A stretch of DNA of 64,000 nt from Bilabrum cf. latius. Its lineage: Eukaryota; Bigyra: Bicosoecida; Bigyra; Bicosoecida. The position numbers and the translations under genes are program-made. This document shows, in pieces, positions 22,299-33,979 of this stretch. Positions within the stretch are counted from its first letter, which is position 1; the number at the start of each line of letters is the position of its first letter. Under the pieces are notes generated by a model. The model was not told the DNA's origin. It searched no databases and worked only from the letters and a program-made list of their open reading frames with translations. The DNA lies in the NCBI GenBank assembly GCA_965178125.1, contig OZ237742.1, positions 1,347,618 to 1,411,617 on the forward strand, in the 5' to 3' direction.

Positions 22299-25200
22299 AT
22301 GGCGGCAGCGTCTGCAGCCTCTACCGTCGACGGTTCATGGGTAGAAATATTTGCTAGCTCAGATGTGGCCGGAGTTGATTTCGATTCTGACGGAAAGATC
22401 CTGGGTTGTGGTGGAAAGGAGGACGACCGATGCGGTGTCCGCTACTATAAGTCTACGGTGAAGGCATCGGAAGAGCTTTACGATGCAGACTTCTTGCGTG
22501 GACCATCGCAAACCTTTGAATTGGTTCACTATGGCAAGCATGGATTCGGACGCAACGAGGCCGCGATCTTCGTTGGATGCGGGGACGAAGTGCACCGCCT
22601 CAACCCAATCACAATGTCACCGAAAGGAATGGTGCTCAAGGCCCAGCTCAAGATTTAGAGCATCCATACGTGTCCTTCCAAAGCATGGGTGTGAGTTCGC
22701 AGATTTCTCACTAGGCAACCTACGTCTCTGGATCGCGTCCCGCATTCAAACCAGAGCGCGTCGCGTTTCATCCCCACAAGGCAGACCGATGCGTTCCTTT
22801 GCTTCCAAGTAGGCCATATGGCATGATACAGATGATTTCCCTGTTTCGCTTGCTACTTCATTCGCAGGGTCGTGGCCAGTGAGGACGGCGACCTCGCTTT
22901 CTTGTCCACGGCGAACCACGAGGTCCTCTTCCGGGAGCGCCGCGCCCACGGAGGAGCAGGACTGCGCCACGCCCAGTTCTCCCCGTGTGGAAACTACGCT
23001 GCGTCCCTGGACTGCGAGGGCAAGGTCAGGTTTTGGTGCACCGCGCGGCTTCCCGCAGACGGCAAGCCAGCGGCAGGCACGGACATGGGAGACGCCGAGT
23101 GGCGGGACTCGGTCCGCCCCATGCCCCTTGGGCCCGATGTGCGCGCCCTGGAAGATATGCCCGCCGGCGACAAGGCCCCCGCGGCTGCTCTTAGGGGCCA
23201 GGGGGAGGAGGTGCCCGGCCTGCGGCTGAGCTGGCACCCGTCCTCCCTGGCAGTGGCTGTGCCGGGGGCCAGGCACGTGCTGCTGGTCAGGAGGCCCAGG
23301 AGGGTGGGGCTGCCTGCGGGGAGCCCGCCCTCGCAGGAAGAAGCTGCCACCGGAGTGCTGCGTGCCGCTCGTGCTGCCAAAGCGGCCGTGCACAGGTGCC
23401 CCACTGCAGCCATGTCGCTGGCGTGGTCTCCCGGAGGCAGGCTGCTGGCGTGCGCCACGCTGGGAGGAAAGGTGAGACGCACTGCGGAGAGGATCCACTC
23501 GTCGTGCTGCAGCACGCTGCACCCCGTTTGCATCGCCCCTCCTGTGCCCTTCCTCACCGCACTGCACTGCACTGCCCCCCCCCTACAGCCACCCCCTGTG
23601 CCACACCCGCAGCTCATGTACCTCAAGGCACCCGCCGACGAGGACTCCACGTGGGCCCAGTGGCGGGCCCCCGATGCCTCCTTCCAGGCCCCTGAGAAAG
23701 CCCCTGTCTTCGCCCCCACGGGGCCGCTGGCTGACCTGGGATCAGCGGTGTGCGAGCTCAGGTGGAGCGAGGCGGGGACCCAGCTGGCCGCAGCCAACAG
23801 CGGAGGCTAGCTCCTTGTGGATGCTCCCCCTATTGTGGACGCGGCTGAGGGTGCCCTGGGTGAGGCCAAGGTCGCTGAGAAACCCGGCGCTGTTGCCGAG
23901 GGCTCGGCAGCGAGTGCGGATGGGGCCAAGCAGGAGGAGGAGGATGAGGAGAAAGCCCCAGAGGGCAATCCAGCCGAAAAGGAAGCGAAGGACGGTAAGG
24001 ACGAGGAGGACCAGTCGCCCTCGCTGAGCCCCGAGGAGCTGGCAGATCTGGAGGCGATGCAGGCCATGGTGGACGGGGAAACGGAGGAGGAGAACAACGA
24101 GGATGCTCAGCAGGGACAGGCCAGAGAGGGATCGGCCCAGGTCGACTCGAGCAAGGAAGAGGGCTCGGAGGAAGGGGAGGCCAAGGAGGAGTCTGCCGAG
24201 GTGGTATCGCTGGCGATGCTGGCCGAGGAGGAGGACTCGGACGAGGACGAGGAGCTCGCGGGGGCGCGCAACATGGGCAAGCGGAGGAAGGGCAGGAAGG
24301 CGAGGAGGGGCGCGGGGCTGCTGGACGATGAGGCGGCAGAGGGCAGCGACGGGGAAGAGGGGGGCAGGGGCGAGGACGAGGACGAGGACGGGGAGGGCAA
24401 GCGTGTGGGTGGGATCAACCGCATGCGTGAGATCCTGGAGCGCCAGGAGCAGCTGGCTCGGCTGGTGGAGGAGTCCGAGGAGGCCAGGGAGCGCGAGGAC
24501 AGGGCGGCCAGGACGGACAAGAGGGGCGAGGGGGAGAAAGACGCGATGGCGGAGGCCATGGTGGGTGCGGAGGAGGGGGCTGATGCGGCGGATGGAAGCA
24601 CGTAGGGAGTGGGGATCGGGCAGCAGGCCATGGACGGCGAGGGGCCGCACGACGATGACGAGGAGGAGGACGTAGACGAACACGAGGGCGCGGATGGGGG
24701 CGTGGACCATGCGCAGGCCGGCGGGATGATGATGATGCAGGGGCCCATCGCCGCCGCCCCCGTCTCTCACCCCGTGGTGCAGCCGGGCGCAGCGCCGCCC
24801 ACCCGGAGAGACCCGACCCGGTCCTACCTCTGCTGGAACCCCTTCGGCACCGTGGTGCGCAGGGAGGCGCACGACGCTGACGAGGTGCGCGTGGACATCG
24901 AGTTCGCCGCGCTGGCGGGGCAAGGGGGGGACAGGGACGGGGCGGGCTCAGCCGATGCAGGTGGGCTCGGGAGGGCAGCTAGTGCGGGTCGGGTGCAGAT
25001 CAACGAGAACGCTGCGGGGGTGACCTGCGCGACGGTCGGCGCTGCGGGCGCTCTGCTGTGCTGTCCTGAGATCGAGGAGGACGGGGAGGAGGACGAGGAG
25101 GTGCGCAAGAGGAAGAAGGAGGCGCGGAAGAGGGGCGAGAAGTACGTGGGAGGGGAGGCCGCCACTGTGCAGTTCGTGCCCGTGAAGAGGTGGGACCTGG

Positions 25201-27359
25201 GAGGGGGGGCGGCGGGCCAGGGGCAGTGGGTGCTGCCGCTGCCCCGCGGGGAGGACGCGCTGGCCTGTGCCGTGGGGAGGGAGTGGTGCGCGGTGGCGAC
25301 GAGCCAGAGGATGCTGCGAGTGTTCGGCCCTTCTGGAACCCAGGAGGCCCCCCTGATGCTCCCAGGGCCCGTGGTCTCGATGGCCGGCAGGGGGCCCCTC
25401 CTCCTGGTGGTGTACGCCATGGCCCCTGCCAGCGCGAGGCAGCACCCCTTGGGGTGGCAGCTCATGGCCTGCCCGGACTCGAGGTCAAGCCAGCTCGGGG
25501 GCCTGGCGGGGGTCGGGGGTGCCAGAGCAAGCAGGGGCAGGCAGTCGGGCGCTTCGTCCTCGTCGTCCTCTGCGGCGGGCAGGGGCGAGGAGGAGGAGCT
25601 GCTGCCCCTGGGCGCGCCTGCCGCGGTGGGCGTGGGCGGCACGCCGGGCTTTAAGGGAGTCGGGACTTCGGCCGGAATGCACGGCGGGCTGGGCGTGGGC
25701 ACAGTCCCGCGGGTGCTCGCGCATGGCCAGCTGCCACTCCGGCCAGGGGCTAGGCTCGCGTGGGTGGGGGTGACGGCTGAGGGCGTGGCGTGCGCGCTGG
25801 ACACTAGGGGGATGCTGACTGCGCTGTCTCCCGGGCACGGCTTCTCCTGGGTGCCCATCCTGGACCTGCCCTCGGACGGGGTGTGCATGCGCGCCGACGA
25901 GACGCCCTTCATGGTGGAAGTGGACGGGCGAGAGGCACAGCTGTACGTGTGCAGGCACGGGGAGAGGAGTCCTCCGCACGTGCCTCGCCCGCTGCCCATC
26001 AACGTGCCCCTGCGCGCCCCCATGGCCGGCATGCGGCCCGCCCTCAAGAAGAACGCCGCCCTCGAGGACATGCCCGTCCCCGCCTGGCAGCAGGACGCGG
26101 ATGCGGTGCTGGTGCGCGTCAGGCAGGACGTGAGGAGGTGGTGCGCGGCGTGCGGGCTGCGCATGTCCCTGGGCAAGGGGGACGCCCCTGGCGGTGACGT
26201 CAGCCGGGTGGCATCCGCCGCGGTGGGCACGTCTGGATGGGCGGCCACCAACCGCCGGGAGATCTTGGCGGCCAGGGGCTCCGACAAGGCGGTGCTCAAG
26301 CTGCTGATCCAGTCTCTGCAGGGCAAGGGGCCAGGGGCGGCGGGAGGCGCGCTGGGGCAGGCGGGCGGGCCTCCCCGTGCCCTGGAGCTGGCTCGCAGGC
26401 TGCAGCTGCCCAGGTCCATGGAGCTCGCGGCCCGCATCGCGCAGCAAGCCAGCCCCCCGCAGCCCGCGCTGGCCGACCGCATCGCGCAGCTGGGGAGGGC
26501 GAGGGCAGTCGAGCGCCAGCGGGCGGCGGCACACCCGGTGCTGGCACCCTCGAATGCTGGGGTCCAGGCCTCTGCCTCTTCCTCTTCCTCTGCGGCTGCG
26601 GGGGGTGCCAGCACGGAGGAGGCCCGCACGGCGGCTCGCGAGGAGATCCGGGCAGTGGCCCCCAGGCTGGGGGAGAGGGCACAGCGGTTCGGGGCGGAGG
26701 CGGCGCGGGAGGCCATGGCGGGGCTGGAGGAGGCGCTGCTGGCGCGGCTGCGGGCCGAGATTGTAGCGCTGACGGGGACTGGCAAACCAGCGCTGGGGTC
26801 AAAGCGGGTGCGATTTGAGCGGGAGAATGAGGAGAAGGGCGAGAGCGAGATAGAGGGAGTCGCCGCATCGGGTGGGGAAAGCGCTGTCATGGAGGACGAG
26901 GAGGACAAGGCCCAAGTTGATGCGGACGAGCCCAAGTCGAAGAGGGCGAGGGTGCACGAGCAAGACGAGGACAAGGGCGAGGAAGCAGGGACGCCCCCTC
27001 CGGGGCAGCGGGGTGCCTCTGCACCTGGTGGGACCAACTCGGCGGTGAGGAGCGCCGGCGTGTCACCATCGCGCGGCAAGGGCTAGGGCAAGAGGCGCGG
27101 CGCAGGCGGGAGCAACCCGTTCGCTCGCCGTGAAGTGGCATCGCCTCCACGGCGTGGGGGTCTCTCTCAGCTGGTTGCAGGGTCACCTGCGAGGGAGGCT
27201 GACAAAGTGAGCCTCGGGCTGGACGGTTCTCCTGCACGCGGCGGCTCGAAAGCCTCCGAGGAGAGCAACGGAGCGATGCTGAGCCCGCTTCGCAGGAACA
27301 GCACCCTGGCACGCGAGGGCAGGCAGAAGATGAGGCACGACATCGACGCTATGGAATGA
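22299..27359 (+). CDS. Ctf4/WDHD1/AND-1-like repl-isome adaptor, four TAG-Gln
   Basis: Three exons (22299-22690, 22868-23471, 23613-27359) give 1,580 residues ending at TGA. Introns of 177 and 141 nt have GTGAGT/GTGAGA donors. The N-terminal third is WD40-like (VVASEDGDLAFLS, LRHAQFSPCGNYAASLDCEGKVRFW, ELRWSEAGTQLAAANSGG). A very acidic linker of about 270 residues follows. Then comes the Ctf4/SepB propeller: CWNPFGTVVR near residue 739, VDIEF, GPVVSMAGRG and LAWVGVTAEGVACALDTRG. Ctf4 links the CMG helicase to polymerase alpha at forks. TAGs are at 22656, 23808, 24603 and 27084; the second sits inside a WD blade (NSGG-TAG-LLVDA), so readthrough is structurally required. Exon 1 only splices in phase if its TAG is sense. 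Confidence 0.9.
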
Positions 27360-27455
27360 TTTGAAATGACAACTAGAGCAATGCGGATTCAGCAGGCGCC
27401 TGCCACAGCAAAGTGCAAAACTGGACAAAAATATCGCCCCAGCAAGTGCCAGGGG

Positions 27456-30078
27456 TCATGCAACGATGCCAACCTGGCCAGTCCCACTAGTGTTGAATCC
27501 AGCGCCTTTGGAACGAGAGGGTCCGGCCGTTGATCCAAGCTTGCCACCAAACGCTACTTTCTCCGCCTGCCTGCGGGCTTGCATCATGGCATGCACGCCA
27601 GATTTAGCTGCCGCCACTCGCGCCCGGCTTGCGTCTGCTGCGGCCACGGCAAGCCGGAAGCGCCCCAGAGCGCCAAACAAGCCAGCTTGCGCCTGGATGA
27701 CCGCCCTTTCCTGTCCGAACACACGGAGACCAACGGGCAGCTCACCCAACGACCGCCCTTGCCCTAGGGGAAGTGCCCCAGCCTGCCCTGTTCCGCTCTT
27801 GTCCGAGGCAATTTCGACCCGGAGCCCCCCTCCCTTGCCCCTGCCTGCCTGCTGCCTTCCAATCGCGTGTCGCCGCCCCTTCGCTCCGGGTGTCACCTAG
27901 ACAGACCCCGCGCTGCTCTCCCGCTGCACGGTGCTAAGCGCGGACCCAGCGCTGCCACCCCGCTAGAGTGTGCCAAGCGCCGAATCTGCGCTGCTGCCCC
28001 GCTGCACTGGCGTCATTGGTAGTGCGCTGCTGCTGCTGCTGCTACTGCTGCTGCTCGATTGCTCCCGTATATCAGCCGCTTCTTCGCCCATTTCCACATG
28101 CAAGCCCCCCATGCCAGCCTTGGGCGGTGGAGGCGGCCGGACCGCTGCCCCTGCCACCTGCAGGCCGCGCCCGCCCCTCCCATCTATGGGCACCCCCCAC
28201 CGGTTCCCACCACCTCCCTCTCGCGATTGAGCCCCGCTCGCACCCGACTGGGCCGTACTAGTGTGACCGCCCCACCTCTCGCGATACTGGCCCGCTCCTG
28301 ATGACACGCCACGCGCTGCATCTGGCCGGCTGTGCGAGCCCGTAAGCGCGCCGGCATGGGCCTCGCTTGTTCCCTGCTGCCAAGTCGTCTGCCCACTGGG
28401 CGGTTGCACCACGAGACCTCCTCGGGATGAGGGCTGGAGATGCAGCGCGGGCTGGTCTGAGTCCATCGGTGCACTACCGGTGGCACCCACGCCAATGGAG
28501 GAGCCCCCGGATGCCTGCATGGCGCGGGCTGCAGCTTCCGCCAGTGCTCGCGCGGAGGGGGGCGGTGGAGGCGGCGGCAGAGACGGGGCTCCGTATGTTC
28601 TACCAGCACCAACACCAGTCGCAACAGCAAAGTGAGGGCTCTAATCGTGGACGCGCGACTTACTCGCCCATGCAGCACCGGCCCCTGCCCCTGCCCCTGC
28701 CCCTGCCCCTGCCCCTGCCCCTGCCCCTGCCCCTGCCCCTGCCCCTGCCCCTGCCCCTGCCCCTGCCCCTGCACCTTGCCTCGCCCCGGCCTCCGCCCCC
28801 ACCATTGGCATAGCACCGTAGCCCTCCGACCCCCCTTCCCTCGCTCCCTCCCAACCTCTCGTCGACCCGTCACTCCCACCCTGTCCCCCGCCCCATTGCT
28901 GGCCTGCCCTTTCACCCTCCTGTCCCCCGCCCCATTGCTGGCCTGCCCTTTCACCCTCCTGTCCCCCGCCCCATTGCTGGCCTGCCCTTTCACCCTCCTG
29001 TCCCCCGCCCCACCGCTGGCCTGCCCTTTCACCCTCCTGTCCCCCGCCCCATTGCTGGCCTGCCCTTTCACCCTCCTGTCCCCCGCCCCATTGCTGGCCT
29101 GCCCTTTCACCCTCCTGTCCCCCGCCCCACCGCTGGCCTGCCCTTTCACCCTCCTGCCAATCCCCATGAGACCCCCGGTGGTGCCCACCAGCCCTCCCGC
29201 GGCCCCTGCCTCTGCCACGGCCTCGGCCTATTGCCCTACCGCGCTAGTCGTAGTCTCCCCCCTGCTGCCCTCTCCAGTTGCCCTTGCCACGAAAATCACG
29301 AGACTCAGAAGCAGGTCCGCTCGAAGCGGATGGGGCGCGTCGCCAGTCCACCTAACCCGCGCTGCTAGTGCGGTCCATCGGCGGCGGTGGCAACACTACC
29401 TTGTGACTGGAACCATGCCCTTCCTGTGGTGCCGGCTCAGAATGATTCCGCTCAATCGTAACCCCGGTCCAATTTGCGCTGCTTGACGAGGAAGCGGCTC
29501 CTCGGAAGCTGGCTGGCTTACTCGGAGCTGACTCGCCACGGGAAAGAGCTCCATATGTAGCCGCAGCTTGTGCTTGTGGCGGAGGCGGTGGAAGATGTGA
29601 GCCGTAGGTCATCGGCTGCTGCTGCCTTCCAACTCGAGGTGACTGCGAAAGGAGACAATCAAGGACATTTATGTTCATTTGTAAATAAAATGTGAGCTGC
29701 AGCATTCCAAAGTGCTTCAATTGTGCATCTCACATTAGACGACGCTGCTGCGTAGGGATCAGGCTTTCCAATGCTGCCCCTACGCTGCCTACCAGTATGC
29801 GATGCTTGATACGGGTTGCCTCTGGCTCCCTATGAGGACCTCTATGCGCTCCCACCTCCGTACTGTCCGCCTCTACTTCCAGATGCATACGGACTCCTTG
29901 AATCTCTTTGCTTGGGACCTCGTTTTCGTCCCATGGGGGGCCAAAATATGTGCGTACAGAAATCGGCCCCGAAACCGACAGGTTTTAATCTTCTTCTTGA
30001 AAGTTCAACACGCAAGGTTGCAACCGGCAGAATATTTCGCAGGATCCGTGGTGTGGTGCTAGCCACTTGAACCGGCAT
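27456..30078 (-). CDS. Low-complexity Gly/Gln/Arg-rich protein, seven TAG-Gln
   Basis: Two exons, 29734-30078 (start uncertain: ATG 30078 or 29934) and 27456-29642, separated by a 91-nt intron. The frame ends at TGA 27456-27458. It has no globular domain I recognise. In order it has a basic N terminus, a Pro/Gln stretch (SHLPPPPPQAQAAA), an RG-rich tract (GRGRGRGRGRGRAGG), seven 13-residue repeats QEGERAGQQWGGG, an AG repeat from a cccctg hexamer, and a Ser/Gly tail. RG-rich tracts often bind RNA; that role is a guess. TAGs are at 29842, 29830, 29352, 29244, 28641, 27963 and 27897. In the tail, VQRGSSADSALGT is followed by L-TAG-RGGSAGSALST and VQRESSAGS, so TAG aligns with CAG. The 5' end is within about 40 bp of the EHD start on the other strand. 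Confidence 0.7.
28681..29154. repeat. Coding minisatellites: cccctg hexamer (28681-28771) and 39-bp unit x7 (28882-29154)
   Basis: The hexamer run gives Ala-Gly on the minus strand. The 39-bp unit, seven copies, gives a 13-residue repeat. Both lengths are multiples of 3, so other frames also stay open and produce shadow ORFs. Confidence 0.93.
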
Positions 30079-30110
30079 TCCGACAATAAGAAATTGTTGC
30101 TTTCTCAGCA

Positions 30111-31901
30111 ATGTCAGCTGCTGCAAAGGGTGAAGCTGGCAGCTCTTCGCTTGACGTTAAGCCCCCATCCAAGGAGCTAGAGAGCGTGCTGGACTCATTG
30201 AAGCGAATTTACCGAACCTCACTCAAGCCAGTGGAGGAGCGGTACAACTACGGGGAGTTCTATCAGCCTATTCTCACCGATGCTGACTTTGATGCCAGAC
30301 CAATGGTGCTCCTTGTAGGCCAGTACAGCGTTGGCAAGACGAGTTTCATTCGCTACCTGATCGGGCGCGACTTTCCCGGTATCCGCATCGGACCTGAGCC
30401 TACGACAGATCGGTTCCACATCGTACTTCATGGTGATGCAGATAGGGAGATCCCTGGCAACGCTCTATCCGTCCACAAAGATTTGCCGTTCACCTCCCTC
30501 TCAAAGTTCGGCTCCGGCTTCCTCTCGAGGCTGCAGGCCTCGCAGTGCGATGCGCCTCTCCTGAAGCACGTGACGCTGGTGGATAGCCCCGGCGTGCTGT
30601 CTGGTGCAAAACAGCGGATCGGTCGGCAGTACGACTTCACGCGCGTGATCGAGTGGTTCGCCGACCGCTGCGACATGATCCTGCTGCTCTTCGACGCGCA
30701 CAAGCTGGACATCTCGGACGAGTTCAAGAGCGCCATCGAGGCGCTGCGGGGCCACGACGACAAGATCAGGGTGGTACTCAACAAGGCCGACAAGGTGTCC
30801 TCCCAGCAGCTCATGCGCGTGTACGGGGCCATGATGTGGAGCCTTGGCAAGGTGGTGCGCACCCCTGAGGTGATGCGCGTGTACATCGGGAGCTTCTGGG
30901 ACCAGCCCTGCCAGAACCCGAGCATGGAGGAGTTCTTCGCCGCCGAGCAGAGCGATCTGCTGAAGGACCTGCAGGCCATGCCCCACAACGCTGCGGTCCG
31001 GCGAGTGAACGACCTCATCAAGCGGACGAGGCTCTCCAGGGTGCACGCGCTCATCGTGTCCCACCTGCGGGAATCCATGCCCGTCATGTGGGGCCACGAG
31101 GCCAAGCAGAAGGAGCTGCTGGACAACATGGCGAACGAGTTCTTTAAGGTGATGAAGAAGCACCACCTGCACAAGGCCGACTTCCCCAACCTCCGGAGGT
31201 TCCAGGAGGTCGCGGCCAACTTCGAGTTCACCAAGTTCAAGAACATCAAGCCGGAGCTCATTGAGGTCGCCCAGCGGGCCGTGCAGGAGGAGATCCCCGC
31301 GCTGCTGGCCCGCATGAGCGACGAGGCCACGGCCAAGGCGGCCACCCAGATCAAGGGGACGCTGGCCATGTCCGGGGGTCGCATCGTGGCGGCGGGGGGA
31401 AGGGCCGGCTCGGGGGCCGCTACGGGGGGGGCGGGCAGCGTGCCTCTCATCCGAGACGCGCCCGGGGCCGCGTCCCCGGGTGCGGCTTCGGCCGGGCCCG
31501 ACTCGGCGGTGGCGGCCCCGGCCGCGAGCGGGGCCGGGGCCGGGGACCCGTTCGCCAGCGGGGGCGGCGACTCGGGCAACCCTTTCGGCACGAACACGCA
31601 CGACGCGTGGTCCCGGCTGGTGAACAAGGCCGAGTCGGACAAGCTATTCGCGGGGTTTGCGGGCGCCAAGGAATCGGGGCGCATCGCGGGGTCCGCTCTT
31701 CGGGAGTTCATGCTCGAGAGGAGCGGGCTGCCCGGGCCCGACCTGTCCAAGGTGTGGACCCTGTCGGACATCGACAAGGATGGCTACCTCGACCCGCTCG
31801 AGTTTGCCGTGTGCGTGTACATCATGGACCAGGCCAAGGCGGGCTCGGGGGTGCCAGATGTGCTGCCCCAGGAGTGGGTGCCTCCGTCCAAGCGCAAGTG
31901 A
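30111..31901 (+). CDS. EHD-family dynamin-like ATPase (EH domain at C terminus)
   Basis: An intronless 596-residue frame ending in TGA. The G-domain motifs of EHD proteins are clear: GQYSVGKTS (70-78), PTTDRF (98-102), DSPG (158-161) and NKAD (224-227). A helical domain follows, then a Gly/Ala-rich linker (about 420-500) with an NPF motif, then an EH domain with the EF-hand loop DIDKDGYLDPLEF. EHD proteins bind ATP, oligomerise on endosomal membranes and act in recycling and ciliary membrane traffic. It has no in-frame TAG over 596 codons. It diverges from the Gly/Gln/Arg-rich gene with almost no intergenic space and is convergent with uS11m (103 bp). The length is typical, with an expanded linker. 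Confidence 0.97.
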   Translation: MSAAAKGEAGSSSLDVKPPSKELESVLDSLKRIYRTSLKPVEERYNYGEFYQPILTDADFDARPMVLLVGQYSVGKTSFIRYLIGRDFPGIRIGPEPTTDRFHIVLHGDADREIPGNALSVHKDLPFTSLSKFGSGFLSRLQASQCDAPLLKHVTLVDSPGVLSGAKQRIGRQYDFTRVIEWFADRCDMILLLFDAHKLDISDEFKSAIEALRGHDDKIRVVLNKADKVSSQQLMRVYGAMMWSLGKVVRTPEVMRVYIGSFWDQPCQNPSMEEFFAAEQSDLLKDLQAMPHNAAVRRVNDLIKRTRLSRVHALIVSHLRESMPVMWGHEAKQKELLDNMANEFFKVMKKHHLHKADFPNLRRFQEVAANFEFTKFKNIKPELIEVAQRAVQEEIPALLARMSDEATAKAATQIKGTLAMSGGRIVAAGGRAGSGAATGGAGSVPLIRDAPGAASPGAASAGPDSAVAAPAASGAGAGDPFASGGGDSGNPFGTNTHDAWSRLVNKAESDKLFAGFAGAKESGRIAGSALREFMLERSGLPGPDLSKVWTLSDIDKDGYLDPLEFAVCVYIMDQAKAGSGVPDVLPQEWVPPSKRK

Positions 31902-32004
31902 TCCCTAAACCCGTGGCAAACGTGCGATTGGCAAAAGTCAAGTAGGCTGAAGTGCTTAGCTTAAAGTATTGCGAATCTAGTTTTCATCTATTCAAGCTGC
32001 GTCG

Positions 32005-32412
32005 TTACAATCGCCTGGCCTTCCTCGGTCGGCAGCCATTCGTAGGCAACGGAGTGATGTCTTCCATGCGCGTGATTCCCAACCCGTGCGCCACAATCTA
32101 TTGCGCCATAACTGGCCTTCCTCTACCAAGACCTTTAAATCGAAGCACAATGTTCCTAGCGCCTAACTTGTACGCTTGGCCGGCTGCTTTCGCAGCGGCC
32201 TGGGCTGCGAATTCGGTTTCAGACCGCATATGCCCCCTCTGGAACTGGCCCGAGGAGCTCTTGCACATAACTTCTCCATTCATTTTCGAAAATACAACAT
32301 GCGCGTTATTCATCGTGACAGTGCAGGTCGCAAACGAATCCGGTCGAACTACCTGTCTCATCAGCCGCTGTCCTCCTGATCTCAACGCGGCAGAAATCCT
32401 GCTCGAAGCCAT
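32005..32412 (-). CDS. Mitochondrial ribosomal protein uS11
   Basis: A 135-residue frame ending at TAA 32005-32007. Residues 1-28 ([18 protein letters not shown]...) are basic and Ser/Ala-rich like a mitochondrial presequence. The rest is bacterial-type uS11: [62 protein letters not shown]. One TAG (32098-32100) lies in MAQ-TAG-IVAHGLG. The spacing between GRGR and the HGLG turn matches bacterial S11 exactly only if TAG encodes one residue. The TAA sits at the canonical uS11 C terminus, which shows that UAA is still a stop. uS11 lies on the small-subunit platform near mRNA. Confidence 0.95.
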
Positions 32413-32650
32413 CCTTAATAACTCGCTTGAATTACTAGATGTAGGATATTGAAGCCAAATTCAGGCCTCGGCGAGCACAAACTGGAGAAGTGTACATTTT
32501 CTGGCCACGAAATCGTTTTCATATTGTTGCGTGTACCTGGGCGCAGCGGAAACCGCGAACCCGTAGTGCTTGATGTGTTGCCCCATCACTTGAAACTCGG
32601 GTACAACGTTTCGAAAATGTTTCGCTTAAAGCCTACTACTCGCTGCAGCA

Positions 32651-33538
32651 ATGAGCGACTCTAAGTCACAGCAGCCTTTTTTGAATTGTCTGCTTTCGCG
32701 ACTGCAAGTCGATTTGCGCGTTGAATCTAGTCTCGACAGCTCGGTTCAACTGGATACGGTACAAACTTCTAGCTTGAATGGTAGCCAAAGCATTGCGCGC
32801 ATGCTGCTAGCGAGACGTTCGTTAGTGGAAGTGTCAGGCATGATCGGAAGACGCCACAGCGTTGCAAGTGTAGCGCTGTGCCTCTTACGAGCTGAGTTGA
32901 AGCGTAGGAGTGAGTGTGGACCCGCCAGTAGAGCTCTCTACATGTTGAAACGAATGCCACCGACCAGACTGTCTCGCACAGAAGCAGGAGGTGTACTAGG
33001 TGCACCGCCTGCTCGCGAAGTATAGGCAGCCGCAATTGACCGAAATCCCACGATTGAGGTACTACTAGCACCTCACGGTCCGCACAGGGGTGACCGCGCT
33101 GACTCCGCGCACGCGATATCAGTGACTCTGCCGCGTATTGGCGCGTGCCCACCGCAGCAGACATCCATCCCCATTGAGGCCGCCCCTAGTCACATTGTAG
33201 CAGCATCCACAGGTCCGGAGCTGTCAGACGGCGTCCGACACCGATGCACTCGAAGGGGCTGCGCAGCCATTGCAATACCTACCAGTTATACATTGTCCCA
33301 ACCTGCCCCCAGTGGCAGCATCGCATAGATTGCCCGAGGTTCCGGTATGAAATACGGGGTCCCCACGCCAGCGCCAGTCGACCGGCTAGCCAGAGCAGGC
33401 GGCTTCTACATCGACCGGGGCTCTGCGAAGGATGGCTCTTATAGCCTGCGCATAGACGTGTCAGGAACGGGTGCCAGGGTAAATGCCACTATTTTGAGGT
33501 GCATTGTAGCGCAGCCCAAGTCACGGCAGGCTCAGGCC

Positions 33539-33585
<47 letters not shown>

Positions 33586-33979
33586 CCAGGCTCAGGCTCA
33601 GGCCAGGTAGAGCGCGGCTGGTCGGGTATGGCACAGACTTGCTGTGTGTGTGGTGGCCAGGGGAGAGACCGCTGTGGCGTGTGAAGTGGCATTCCGGAGA
33701 GGACTTGCTGCGCTGCTTCGCGCCTCTGTGCACTGCGGGGGCCATGCGGTGCTGAGGGGCCAGCAGCGGCTCGCAGCAGATGGTTAGGAAGCGGGCCAGG
33801 GGGTTGTCCGCGGGAGCGGCGTGGGCCTGGTGGCAGACAAGCAGCACACTGCAACTCGGCGATGCCTTGAGGCTGTCGCTGCTGGTTCGGGCTCGCAGAT
33901 GGCATCAAGCACGACATCATGTGACACCGTGAGAGCAGTTGGTGCGGTGTTGCACTGCAACGGGCTAGATCTGTCATGA
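32651..33979 (+). CDS. Unknown protein, four TAG-Gln, (QA)n tract
   Basis: An ATG-initiated frame of 442 residues ending in TGA 33977-33979, if TAGs at 33023, 33326, 33608 and 33785 are sense. I recognise no domain. The N-terminal 125 residues are helical with Leu/Arg patches. The middle is Pro/Ala-rich. A short segment (RAGGFYIDRGSAKDGSYSLRIDV) looks beta-rich. A Gln-Ala run from a caggct hexamer follows at about 33530-33600. Divergent from uS11m by 238 bp. The long open frame in one phase supports a real gene, but without homology it could be partly spurious, and unseen introns are possible. Confidence 0.5.
33530..33602. repeat. caggct hexamer run, about 12 copies
   Basis: A near-perfect hexanucleotide run encoding Gln-Ala on the plus strand in the ORF at 32651-33979. 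Confidence 0.9.

Noticed and set aside
28184-29218. Alternative 344-codon minus-strand frame with RRVKGQASNGAGD repeats, and the plus-strand proline/leucine frames
   Set aside because: Shadows of the 39-bp and 6-bp repeats; the other frame joins both exons and ends at TGA.
32005-32412. UAA also reassigned, as in ciliates and some green algae
   Set aside because: uS11m ends at TAA exactly at its canonical C terminus, the 61386 gene also ends at TAA, and I saw no in-frame TAA inside any confident exon.
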